Shown in pieces: positions 1-9,700 of a DNA stretch of 11,380 nt. Position numbers and translations under genes: made by a program. The DNA lies in NCBI GenBank assembly GCA_900617975.1, contig UZAE01013655.1:8977-20356 (forward strand), given 5' to 3'. The stretch's first letter is position 1, and every line of letters begins with the position of its first letter. This DNA is from Rodentolepis nana. Taxonomy: Eukaryota > Platyhelminthes > Cestoda > Cyclophyllidea > Hymenolepididae. The notes below the pieces were generated by a model. That model was not told the DNA's origin and made no database searches. It saw only the letters and a list, made by a program, of their open reading frames with translations.

Positions 1-39
1 AGTTTTAGCAGAGTATTCGTTACTCACGTTCTCTTCCAT
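1..39 (-). CDS. Possible start of another minus-strand gene, cut by the window edge
   Basis: On the minus strand an ATG at 39-37 opens MEENVSNEYSAKT to the edge. A donor-like AAC|GTGAGT sits after the fourth codon, so either the frame continues or a first exon of 12 coding bases ends there. The only nearby AG upstream is ATAATAAG, a poor acceptor. With 39 bases visible this is weak. Confidence 0.25.
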   Translation of the reverse strand, partial: MEENVSNEYSAKT

Positions 40-114
40 TTTTCAAATTCTTATTATAATTTATTGGTTAGGCCATAATATATAACAAACGCAATTGTTC
101 AGAAGAATAACATT

Positions 115-120
115 TTTATT
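115..120 (-). terminator. Poly(A) signal AATAAA of the coiled-coil gene
   Basis: The minus strand reads AATAAA 70 bases past the stop codon at 191. The position is normal for a short flatworm 3' UTR. Confidence 0.55.
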
Positions 121-190
121 ATACCTGTAATTAAAGTTATTTTAGTTATAGTATATCAAAATACACAAATACATAGATACTTGGTTGAAA

Positions 191-411
191 TTAGACTTGA
201 ATTTCTGATCTCATATTTTTTGGTATTGTTCGATGCTTCGACCTACACATGCATTTTTTAAGTAAATGTCTTAATTCTAAATCCATTCTTTGTCTATTGT
301 AAAAAAAACATGCGTTATCAATATAGTAGATGATTGGAAATAATTTACATTTAATTTACCTAGCAATTTCATGAAGTCGCTTCATTACATGCACGCTCTC
401 AGTTGCAAGAT
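191..411 (-). CDS. Last two exons of the coiled-coil gene
   Basis: Exon 411-360 (52 bases, acceptor TTAACGACAG) and exon 293-191 (acceptor TTTTTTTTACAATAG) flank a 66-bp intron. Phase 2 joins AG to A as an Arg codon. The helix continues without a break as LHEIARQRMDLELRHLLKK, and the frame stops at 193-191. The unbroken heptad pattern across both junctions supports them. Confidence 0.75.
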
Positions 412-1280
412 CTGTCGTTAAGTAAAATAACTTGAATGGAATAATATTTTCATTAGAAATGCGGTCAAAATAGTGGTGCAATAATTCTTACCTAGCTTGA
501 CGTTTGCCACTTGAAGCCCAGGATAGAGCTTCACATTGGTCAACTGTTCTTCGAGTTCTCTTGTTTCCTGCATAATGGTTTTAAGATTAGACATAACTTT
601 CTCATGTTGGTCGAAAACATCTGCGAATGATAGGCCTTCAATGGGAATAGACTCATATGCGGAGTTTTTCTGCGGCAAATGGAGTGGCATGCTGAATCTT
701 CTGTTGGCCGTTAAAGTAAGTGAAAACGTATCCACTGAACGATTTAGGCACGTTTTTTCCTTTGAACACGGATCTTAGTTTAAATAAAATTGTTAAATAA
801 ACTTGTTTCTTTTTTAAATTCAATAGTCTTTAAAAAGGAAACCCACTTTCTAAATTCACATTTTGGATTTCCTTGTTTAATGAGTCCTTCAGGGAAATTC
901 TCACAGAGTGGCAACTACGAACAAAAATTGAAATACAGTTTTGCACCTGAAAAGTCATAGCCAATATGATAGTAACCTACCGCTTCATAGGTCCTTCATT
1001 TCGCTTTATGCTCTCTGTAACATAGTTTAAAATGTTTCATTTTATCAAATTAGTGCACGTAACAGGAGCAATCTAACCTGCTTCAAGATCTTCTTTAGTG
1101 ACGATTTCTTTTGTTCGAAGCTTGCACTTTAATCTAGAAATTGTTCTGTGAATTTTTCGCATGCTGTCTCAAAATCTTAACTTGTGAAAAACTAATGGAT
1201 TTCAGTATGGTTAGGAGTAATGAAAAAAATTTACTTAACTTGATCACAACTCGATTTGATGACTACATTTATTATCGGAA
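191..1280 (-). CDS. Unidentified coiled-coil protein, C-terminal six exons
   Basis: Read on the minus strand, exons are 1280-1235, 1133-1078, 1014-981, 700-492, 411-360 and 293-191. Donors are GTAAAT, GTTAGA, GTAGGT, GTAAGA and GTAAAT, and acceptors end in CAG or TAG. All phases agree (2, 1, 2, 1, 2), giving about 165 residues to TAA at 193-191. The order is: PIINVVIKSSCDQV; a charged stretch KLRTKEIVTKEDLE; a basic KRNEGPMKRRFSM; a linker with IPIEGLSF; then about 65 residues of continuous heptad-like coiled coil (KVMSNLKTIMQETRELEEQL, through KRLHEIARQRMDLELRHLL) crossing three exons; then a basic tail with CMCRSKHR. I do not recognise the family. The start is not resolved and lies to the right of 1280. 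An intracellular structural or adaptor role would be a guess. Confidence 0.75.
492..700 (-). CDS. Largest visible exon of the coiled-coil gene
   Basis: The acceptor is CTTTAACGGCCAACAG and the donor CTAG|GTAAGA. The 209-base exon carries the linker (LPQKNSAYESIP, GLSFADVF) and the first half of the coiled coil up to VANVKL; the next exon continues it as DLATESVHVMKRL. The plus-strand open frame over the same bases is Cys/Ser-rich without heptads, so the minus reading is preferred. Confidence 0.8.
701..980 (-). other. Intron of the coiled-coil gene, 280 bp
   Basis: It lies between the 34-base microexon 1014-981 and the 209-base exon, with donor GTAGGT and acceptor AACAG on the minus strand. 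It is AT-rich, and I see no other feature in it. Confidence 0.7.
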
Positions 1281-1515
1281 CTGGTAAAAGGGATCATTTG
1301 CACCATAGATTAGTTATTAAATGGTCGCAGTTTAAGTGGTGCTTTTCGAACTTCACTAACAATAGTTATGTGAGTTTATCCAACAGGATTTTCAAGAAAT
1401 ACAGGTTACTTATTCTCGCATTAATACGCAAATTACATGAATTTGAAAGTCATATCAAATTTCAAGGTGGTTTTGCTACGTTATACAATGAGTTTATATT
1501 TAAACTTTGAATCAC

Positions 1516-1538
1516 CAATAAATTCATAGCCACTCCTA
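1516..1538 (-). CDS. Possible upstream microexon of the coiled-coil gene
   Basis: A 23-base segment has acceptor TTTGTAATGCAG and donor G|GTGATT. It enters in phase 2 and leaves in phase 1, which matches the phase of the exon at 1280, adding RSGYEFI before VPIINVV. The short length makes chance agreement likely, and no exon further upstream was identified. Confidence 0.25.
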
Positions 1539-2944
1539 CTGCATTACAAATATTACAAGAAGATCGAAACTTATATTAGTAGTCAGGGGGCATGTTCCAA
1601 AATTTAAGGCTTTCAGATTTAGATGTAGAATATCAATTACAATAAAATATATAAATATAAATATGCAGAACATATAAAGGTAAGGCAATAATTTTTATCT
1701 AGCATTTTGACATCCACCCTAAAACAAGTCTGTAATTATATTATAATATGCATTTCAAAAGTTTAGTGCCTTTCAGAATAAAGTAAAGCCTTCATAAATG
1801 AATAAAATATTAGTGAATAAATAAACGTTCATTAATTTAGCGAATTAATGTTGTTTTGATCTTGTTTTAATTAATCGGAAATAAAACGTATTTTATAAGC
1901 GCATCGGTCGTCAATCGTATGTTGAGTGGTCAGCATTTTACGAAACTTTGTAGTTAGGTTTTAGGTAATGTGAAGTTTGCAGCTGGACTTATTTATATAG
2001 GTCTTAAAATTAGTTTGATGGATCACCCAGTGTTTTTTAATAGAATAAAATTAATCAAACATTTGATGGATTCGTTCACCCCTATTCATTTCATTACGAA
2101 TAGTATTTTATGTTATTTCTTAATTGAAATAGCCTCTCTTTTCTTAACTATTTGACTTCGATTTCTCTGCTTGTTATAGTAAATAGGGTTCTAGCTATTC
2201 AGTGTTTTTAAAGCGTTCAATGTGGCCGTTAATTGAGATATGTTTTACCTTTCGATTTTTTATCTGCTTCGTTGTTTGCTGTTTTCGCAGCTCCGATCTC
2301 AGATACAATTTATTCGCGGCTCATTGCTTCAGACCCTTTGAATAGGTCAATCCTTTCGATTATTCTTTTCTTCCTCTCGAATGTGATAATCGAAGCTATT
2401 AGTGGATGGGGGGATTTGGGAATGGAATATTAATTACCCATTTTGGTCATTATACTACTCCTTTAATTTTAATAGAACGAATGTTCTGACAGTACAGAAC
2501 TAATTCTCTCTTCTATTAGAGGATTTCCTGGAGCTATTAAATTTTTACTAAACTGCTTATCACGAGAAGTGGGCAAGCCCTCATTTGAATAGTCTTAGTT
2601 CTCACCTAAGTCTCTCATACATGATTTTGGCTTCCGTAAGTAGGTGATTTGAACGATGGACATCTGGTTATTTGTGCCAGTTTTTCCACCCTATTTCCGC
2701 CGAAGGTGTCTGTGGTTAAGTGACCCATCGGAATCGCCTTGTTTGTTTTAAAGTTGACAGTGATTTTGGGGAGCATTCTGGCATGGTAAATATGTTGCCT
2801 TTTAGTCTTACGTGTGCCTCGTTACGCTTGATGATCGCTCAGACTTTTCTAGAATGCCCGTGTCTTCTTAGGCACAAGTCCTTCAAGTAGTAGGCCTTTA
2901 CTATCGATAAACCGGAGTTACAAGACAGCATCATTTATTTTCAG
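1539..2944. other. Shared upstream region between two divergent genes
   Basis: About 1.4 kb separates the minus-strand coiled-coil gene from the plus-strand HROB-like gene. It is AT-rich and must hold both promoters and the missing 5' exon(s) of the coiled-coil gene, but I recognise no TATA box, repeat or conserved site. The open frames at 1970-2155 and 2233-2433 have no splice context or protein-like composition. Confidence 0.5.
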
Positions 2945-2966
2945 ACACATGCTGGGTAATGTCTGA
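2941..2966 (+). promoter_or_regulatory. 3' splice acceptor and overlapping short uORF at the HROB-like start
   Basis: A pyrimidine-containing stretch ending TTTATTTTCAG (AG at 2943-2944) lies 14 bases before the chosen ATG at 2959. It could join a 5' UTR exon or be a spliced-leader trans-splice site, both usual in flatworms. An earlier ATG at 2949 opens a five-codon frame (MLGNV, stop TGA at 2964-2966) that overlaps the main start in another frame. The main start is chosen because it alone opens the frame leading into the KKRKR/IPGP exon. If an upstream coding exon exists, it would have to end in phase 1. Confidence 0.5.
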
Positions 2967-3717
2967 TCGGAAAAGAATGATTATGAGCCGTGTCCATACT
3001 GGTATGTTCCTTCTGTATTTCACATTGCTCATATCCTGTAGGGGATCCATTATCACCATTGTCAAAGAAACGGAAACGCATTCCTGGTCCTTTGAGTATG
3101 CTTTCGAAAAGTGATGTAAGTCTTGATCTTAATTTTTTACTTACTGTTTTGCACATTATTTAAATAGAACCTTTGTTTTTCAGCTTAGTTCCAAGAATGC
3201 TCCTAGGCGTAAAACTGCAGTAGGATGCGATTAATATTCCCATAAGAGTTTTTAGACCTCCTCCTCAAATGAATCTGCTAATCTAAGCCTTTCTGTCTGT
3301 GATATCTCCTCAACCCAAGTGGATGCAATCTGGGACAGGGTTGCGCGTCTATTCTGCCCAGAATCTTGGAAGATTTTTACTGATTACTCTATTGCTAAAA
3401 TAGTTAAGGTTAGATCAAGTCGTTTCGAGATAGAGCGTTTTAGAGCGCAGAGAAAGGTTTTCCTCGGGGTAAAATCCCAGTTCTTTGTGCTTCGGTCGAG
3501 AAGATTGACATGGTACTTCCAATTGCCAAAGCCGTCTTACAGGATGAAACTGGTATGCTCTTGTTACTGATTATTTTGCTAGTAGTAAGGCGTGTTTGTG
3601 TTTTTTTCTTATGTCTTTCTTTTACCTTTAGGTAAAATCGGTTGCAGTATTGATAAAAGCGTGATTAACAAATATAAAAAGTTTTTTACGATTGGTGCTG
3701 TACTGGTTCTCAAACAG
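2959..3717 (+). CDS. HROB: HROB-like gene, 5' cluster of six small exons
   Basis: Six exons lie within 760 bases, separated by introns of 40 (3002-3041), 68 (3116-3183), 36 (3220-3255), 35 (3409-3443) and 79 bp (3553-3631). Donors are GTATGT, GTAAGT, GTAGGA, GTTAGA and GTATGC; each intron ends in TAG or CAG. Phases run 1, 0, 0, 0, 1, and the last exon ends in phase 0 at GTTAGT (3718). The 36-bp intron contains an in-frame TAA, and reading through the 35-bp intron shifts the frame and destroys the OB-fold reading, so both must be removed. These exons encode residues 1-167: NLS-like stretch, IPGP motif, the segment before the OB-fold, and its first strands. Confidence 0.8.
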
Positions 3718-6700
3718 GTTAGTTTAAAATTTTTCTCTTAAAGTTTAAATCTTTTACTGCATATCGATCGGCCTTTAGTGAATTCGTTTGTTTATGTGTA
3801 GACAATTTAATGTATTTGCATTGGTATTTCACCTTGTGAATCGATTTTTTTATTCTTACATAACTGTTTCTGAGCACATTTATGCTATTCTAAGAAGGCT
3901 GTTCATATTTTTCAATTTGCTATGATAAGTAAGTGCACCTCTCAGTTCCTTGGGAAATGCTCTTTCCTTAGTTTGCAGTGGTTGAAAAAAAACTCATTTA
4001 GGCATGAAAATAGCGCTCTTGAGTCTCTCTCATGAGTGATCCACTTGAATTAAATGGTATTTATGGATTTTTCTATTTTATCTTCTTACATATCTATACA
4101 TATTTTGCAATCCTTAGCCACTACTAGCAACATAAGTGCCATGGATTAAATCACAATCCTAGTAAAAAACGTTAGTTCAGCACCCAATAGCCCCTTTCTT
4201 GTCAAATTGGATTTAAAAACTTTCAATCATATCTTCAAACTGAGTCTCTCCCCTGACAAGAAAAGTAGTTGGCGCCATTCATATGAAATGCAGTATTGCA
4301 ACTTTTTCATTTTACTTCTTTTTCTGCGTGCCCATCACCCATTCTAATCCTTTTTACCTCGTCTCCCCCAGCTTTACTCTGGTGCTTTTTTCGCCCTGTT
4401 CAATTTCTTTTTTATTATTATCTTATGGTCCGACCCACCTCGTAAACCTCGACCGTTTCATGTGCACTAGTATTTGCTTACTTACTTAATACCAACTTTT
4501 CTGATTTGATTGCCAACAATGCCTCTTTCCGTTTTGTCTCTGCTTGATGACATCTGCTAAATTTATGCAAGCGTTGCTGGGCGAATCTCTAATTGATAGT
4601 AATTTTCGATCATGCCTTACGCATTAACGATTGATGACGTCTTTCTAAATCCTAAGGAAAATTCCGACTCTAACTTAATTCTGAAGTGAAATTAATTGCT
4701 TAATCATATATCGTTTTACTCATTCACGATTACCACTTCTCTGCTTGTAATCTATAGCTCGTGCTCTTTCTAACCCAGTAATGCGACAGTAGTTTCTCAC
4801 AATAATATGGCCACCCCCCTTTCATTACAATTACATCTTTCAGAAGCATCATTACTCAGTACTGTGGCTAGATTCATTTATCACACTTTCTATAGTTACT
4901 CTGCCAATTAACTAGATTTGGAATACTTATAGTGAAGCTCGCTCCTGTGTCAAGTCATAATCCCACCACTTATTCTATTTTTCCTTGTGACAAGTAGTTA
5001 TAACTTCGATATATTCATTATTAAGCTTAATACCTAACATCCTCAATTCCATTGACTACTTGGCAATGACCCATTCTCTTGCTTAAGTAAACTGGGCTGT
5101 TAATTATTAATGATCTATTAATTTAAGAAAGGAATATTTGCTCCTGTAGCCATTTTTATGTGCTTGTTGGAGCGTTTTACCGGCATCGCCCTCTGCTTCA
5201 ATGCTCTCTGCGATTGGGGGGGGGGGTCATTTGTAACTCCCTTTTTTCAATTCTTGCTGGTTTGCAGTTACATTGTTTACTACATTAATCCCGAATGTGT
5301 GCTCTTTTCCCTGAAGGGGATTTACCTCTAATAACGTTTAAAAAATGTTTATTTTAACTAGAGTGCTCCTTGTTTCCAATTCCCGTTTTTTTTCCAATAT
5401 CTGAACTAGGCAGTCTCGTTTAGCAGGGTTGAAGTGGAGTTTGTTACTAAGACATATCGTATTTTACACCAGGGCCTGATTTGCCTACTGTCATAGAAAC
5501 TGCCTTCACGGTTGGTTTTTTGTTTGATAGAAATGATAATTGAGGGTTTATCTGAGGTCTAAAAATGAATTTATTTCGTTTTTGGGTTATGGATGAGTTG
5601 TGTTGAAACTTGTGCGCTTTCTCAAGTATTTCCGATATATTGAATATTTGCTCGCAATCTTCATGTTTAGGTATTGGCATAGGTTCAGTTTGGCTGACTC
5701 TTCCGCATCCTGCTTTTTTGCACATTCAGTGTATATGTTTGCTTCTACTAACTCCGAATTAAGTCCTCATTTCTTTCTCCATTCCAGATTTTAAGCTTCC
5801 GATTATAAAGTCAACACCATGGTCAGTTTGAGTTTTTAGTAGTGACTTCCCGGATCTTTTAAAAATTATGTTTCCATTCAAATCAGGCCTAAAAAACAAG
5901 AGTTTCACCTAGACTGATATGGCGATCGTAGAACATCTTTATAAAGCAGTTGGCATTGGTCGATATGTTAATTTATTACCTCTTAGTATTTGGTATAGGT
6001 TTTGAGAAGAAAACTCGTTTTTCTATTTCAACTTCCAGAGATAAGCTTATTTTTTTCCTATGTATGACATTGAATAGTGGGAGACATAATTCATTTTTTG
6101 GAATTAGTTTGTTGATGATAGCACATATCTTAAATAAGCTTGAGCCTATATTTTCCGCTTTCACTTCCTGTTATTTAGTTGAAATAAATTATTAGTCTGG
6201 AACAATAGTAGATTTATGTCTACTTTGTTATTTCGGATATTACTCAAAGTAAAATTAGAGGAATGACTGTTATATTAGTTTGCCGATGTACCCAATTGAC
6301 GAATGCTAGATTCAAATTAGGATTGACATTAATAGCAAGCTTTTCCATGGACCTCTTATTTTATTCTTTACCCTTCTTCCATGATATTTTGCTATGGGTC
6401 TTGAGTTGTATGCTTCTAACCAATGAAATTCGTTTCCATTCGTGATACTCTGTAATTATCTAGACACTTTTTATTAGCCTTTCATTTTTATAGGAGTCGG
6501 CGTTGTGATACTTAAAACATGTTATACCCTTTGTTATCGGTTTATATATTTACATTGGAAAGGGATTTTATAACTTGTTATTGATAAGGATAGTGTTGCA
6601 ACGTATATGCCCTTGCACTAATAAAATATAATTTTTAATTCTTGTTATTTAGAATCATGAATTAAGAGTTTTCTCTGAAATAATTTTTAAACTCTGGACT

Positions 6701-9700
6701 TGAATGCTTTTATGGATACAAAATAACAGGGCGACTTGGTGCCTTGTTTTAAATCCAAAAAATCAATTTTGACCTTATTGCCATCCACTAACATTGTGCC
6801 TTTTCTTTTACATCAGATAAGTCTCTTCAGTCTGAACCAGAAAACCTTCTATTTGAATATAACTCCCTCAAATGTGATCCAGATTTTCCTGGATGAGGCT
6901 GCATTCGATTCGAGATTATTGGCTAGTGCTCGAGCCTTGGAGGATGTCTCAGTATGTGGACCCAGCTTCCCCCTCACTCATCCGCCCCTTTCGTTGAAAG
7001 AATTGAAAGACCTTGTCGCAGAATGTTTTTCTCCTCCTTCGCCACCTGCTCCGTCCTCTCCTTCCATCGTTAGGTGAGTTCGTCTCTACCATTCGGATTT
7101 TTTACATTCTCTTCGAAAGTGTTCTGAAATGTTCACGTTGCCATTCATTACAACTTTCTTCGTAAGATAAAATTTGAGAGCTTCGAAGTATCTCGAAAAG
7201 CAGCTGGATGATCTATACAACTGACAGACAGTCTTCTGGCTAAAACTCAATTTTTTCTCCTTGCTGAATCTCATTTATTGTTTATCCAATGAATACCTTT
7301 TTCAATTTCACTTTTTAATTACTCCAAAGTTTTGAAAACTGGTCTGTTTGACGCAGCTTCTTTCGGAGTGTAAGGGGAGACCTATTACAAAGGAACAATT
7401 TCTTTTGAAACAATTCCCTTATTTCCATCGTCTTTCATTATTATTATCCTTTAACTTTCTAATTGAAGTTACTAGACCTTTATTTGGCAAATGCACATTT
7501 AGAAGAGTAACTTCTAAATCCAGTGCAAATTATTTTCAAAATTCGCCTTGTTTGCATTATAATTCTCTACTCTACCATATGTACCATTATTAGTGGCTTA
7601 TTCGGTTCCGTCGTCTTAGATTATACTGCGTCTATACGCCCTCAAGCTTACCCACCACGTCGTAGATGCTTACGCAAATGTGCTACAATTAAATCCTCTT
7701 TTACCAGTTGATTTACATGGCCTTTCCACTTATCCTTTTCTTGTAAGTTTGTTTTATATCTGAGTGTCTAGTAATGCACTAGATTACTGATTACTGATTA
7801 CCTCCTTCAGTATAGTTTAGGCCTTCGGGGTTACTGGGACTTAACTAACCTTTTCATTTGACTGGTATCAAATCTGTTTTTTTTCTAAGGATGTCATAGT
7901 CTGTTGATTAGACCTGTTTATGGGTGGATTCGTTATAGCATTTCTCTCACTACCCATAAACTTGTTTTTATTTAAAGAGGAACTGCTGTAGGTCTTTAGA
8001 CAAACATAGAGATAATTATTGAAATATTGTAACCTGTTTTTGAGGAAAATATGTGTAATTTAAGGGTAATTTGTCTCACCCTCATAGGTATGCCAACTGA
8101 TTTGTGCTTCTGAATGAAATAGCTCGCATAAGCAATCTGATATAATTGGTCTTTTCAATCTATTTTTTCTTTATTTTTTTTTCGTTTTTTTTACCAGGCG
8201 CAAATGATTTTAATTTTATTATTCTCACCAGCTTCACCTAAAAGAGAAGTTAATCAATGTCTACATTCTACTTGTAGTTCCTTTGCCAATAATAAGCGTG
8301 ATGGCTGAAGTATGCTTATCATCTCTTAGTTTAATCCTTTTAATTTTTTTTGCACCAATATAATCTCAGTACTACATATATTATACCACCAGAGAAAAAC
8401 AAGTTACTTTGATCTCACGGATAGCCGATATCACTGTCACTGCAGACCAAGCTTTTGGCTAGTTATTCGCAAGTAGTACCGCTGGTCTTAAGAACTTAGC
8501 ATGTTTTCCGACAGTCAAAGCGGCCATGCTTTCATTATCTCGATTGTGGGAATATTTCTTCTACTTCTTACATGTCGTAAACAACTTGTTACATAATGAG
8601 ATGAAGTTATTTACGCAGGGTGTTGGTGAAATGATCCTATTCACTAGCAGTTTTTGCCATGGTGCTCTTATCCTCATTGTATTATCTTAACCTAATATAT
8701 TCAAATTTTATTGTTAAATTCCTTTTCGTTCTAAAATAAATGTAATTATTTGATGAACGAATTCGCATTTTTAGCGCAGTAGATCGTGATTCATCGCCCA
8801 GCATTTTTAGTAAATATGAAAATTTTCCCAGAAATGTTTAACTATTTCATAAAATTAATGAGTCAAGCAAAATCTCACTCTAGAATGTTCATATTGAACT
8901 TTTCAAATTTCACTGTTTGAGAAACGCCTACAAGCAGTTATCTGAGATATAGGGAAATAAAACCCCTTTTTTTGTAAAATTTCTTCTTCTTGTCATGTAT
9001 TATTGGGTATCAATGTCATTACCTCCAACTTTATCCTCTTAAATGTTATTATTGCATTATTGTTGTCCACATGAAGTTAAATTGATTAAATTTACACTTG
9101 GTTCTTATCGATTTCTTCTCTTTATCGGCCTTGATACAATTTTGAGAATATTTGTAATATGTCTGTTTTTATCCCTTGCAGACCCACCTATCCTCTGAAA
9201 CCTACAGTTGCTCCGCGGTCTAATGTAAAGTCTCTCAATATCACCACTCCCAAAAAAGCAAAGTGCTCCTCATCTCGACACAATACTTCAAAAAATAGTC
9301 CGTCACTTCAAGCGTAAGTGTGGCAGTGCTTTTGAGACAATTATGATATATTCAATGGGGATAAATTGGGTGGCATTTCTGAGTGGGATTCTAATATTAA
9401 GTCGTTCAGGTCCGAGTACCGTGGTCCTCCTTACGTCCTGCATTATGATTTGAATTGGTTACACAGTCATGCAATGTATGAGAAGCTAGTTATCATTTCC
9501 TTTCAGATATCGCTGCTAATATGCACTAATAGTGGTTAGATTTTAATTCGCTTCATTTTTGTGAAACATTGTTATTAAAGCGCTTTCTGTATTGGTCAAG
9601 TTACTAATTTACTAAGCTTGCTGAGTTATCACCCGGTATCAGATTACAAGCTACCTTATTAAAGTCAGTCGCCCACTTCTGTAGCTCTATCACTTCCTCG

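Noticed and set aside
536..778. Plus-strand open frame with a GTAAGT donor-like site at 715
   Set aside because: It lies antisense to the 492-700 coiled-coil exon, whose minus reading has heptads, good acceptor and donor sites and phase agreement with neighbours. The plus reading is Ser/Cys-rich with no partner exons.
1970..2433. Two plus-strand frames upstream of the HROB-like gene
   Set aside because: They are Ile/Leu/Phe-rich with no acceptor or donor giving the phase-1 end that an upstream exon of the HROB-like gene would need.
2751..2786. Possible acidic upstream exon (DSDFGEHSGM then GTAAAT)
   Set aside because: It ends in phase 0, and joining it to the exon at 2945 would reach a stop at once, so it cannot be the missing HROB N-terminus.
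3319..3570. Continuous open frame running through 3409-3443
   Set aside because: Reading through puts the downstream part out of the OB-fold frame; removing the 35-bp intron restores GKIPVLCASVEKI and phase with the next exon.
4283..4489. Hydrophobic open frame resembling a signal-anchored small protein
   Set aside because: The Phe/Leu/Ser/Pro bias follows from the pyrimidine-rich intron sequence; there is no splice context or homology that I recognise.
5216..5226. Run of 11 G
   Set aside because: A single mononucleotide tract in an intron; likely a length-variable site or sequencing artefact, not a quadruplex.
5950..6195. Open frames on both strands (plus 5950-6195, minus 5976-6164)
   Set aside because: Both lie in intron 6 and mirror each other. 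Composition is typical of chance frames in AT-rich DNA.
7348..7593. Open frame after TTTGACGCAG in intron 7
   Set aside because: A 13-base exon ending at GTAAGG would break the phase 2 to phase 2 join of exons 7 and 8, and the longer frame has no donor.
7775..7801. Tandem ATTACTG-type units beside a small CTAGT/ACTAG inverted repeat
   Set aside because: Three copies only, in intron DNA; ordinary low-complexity sequence.
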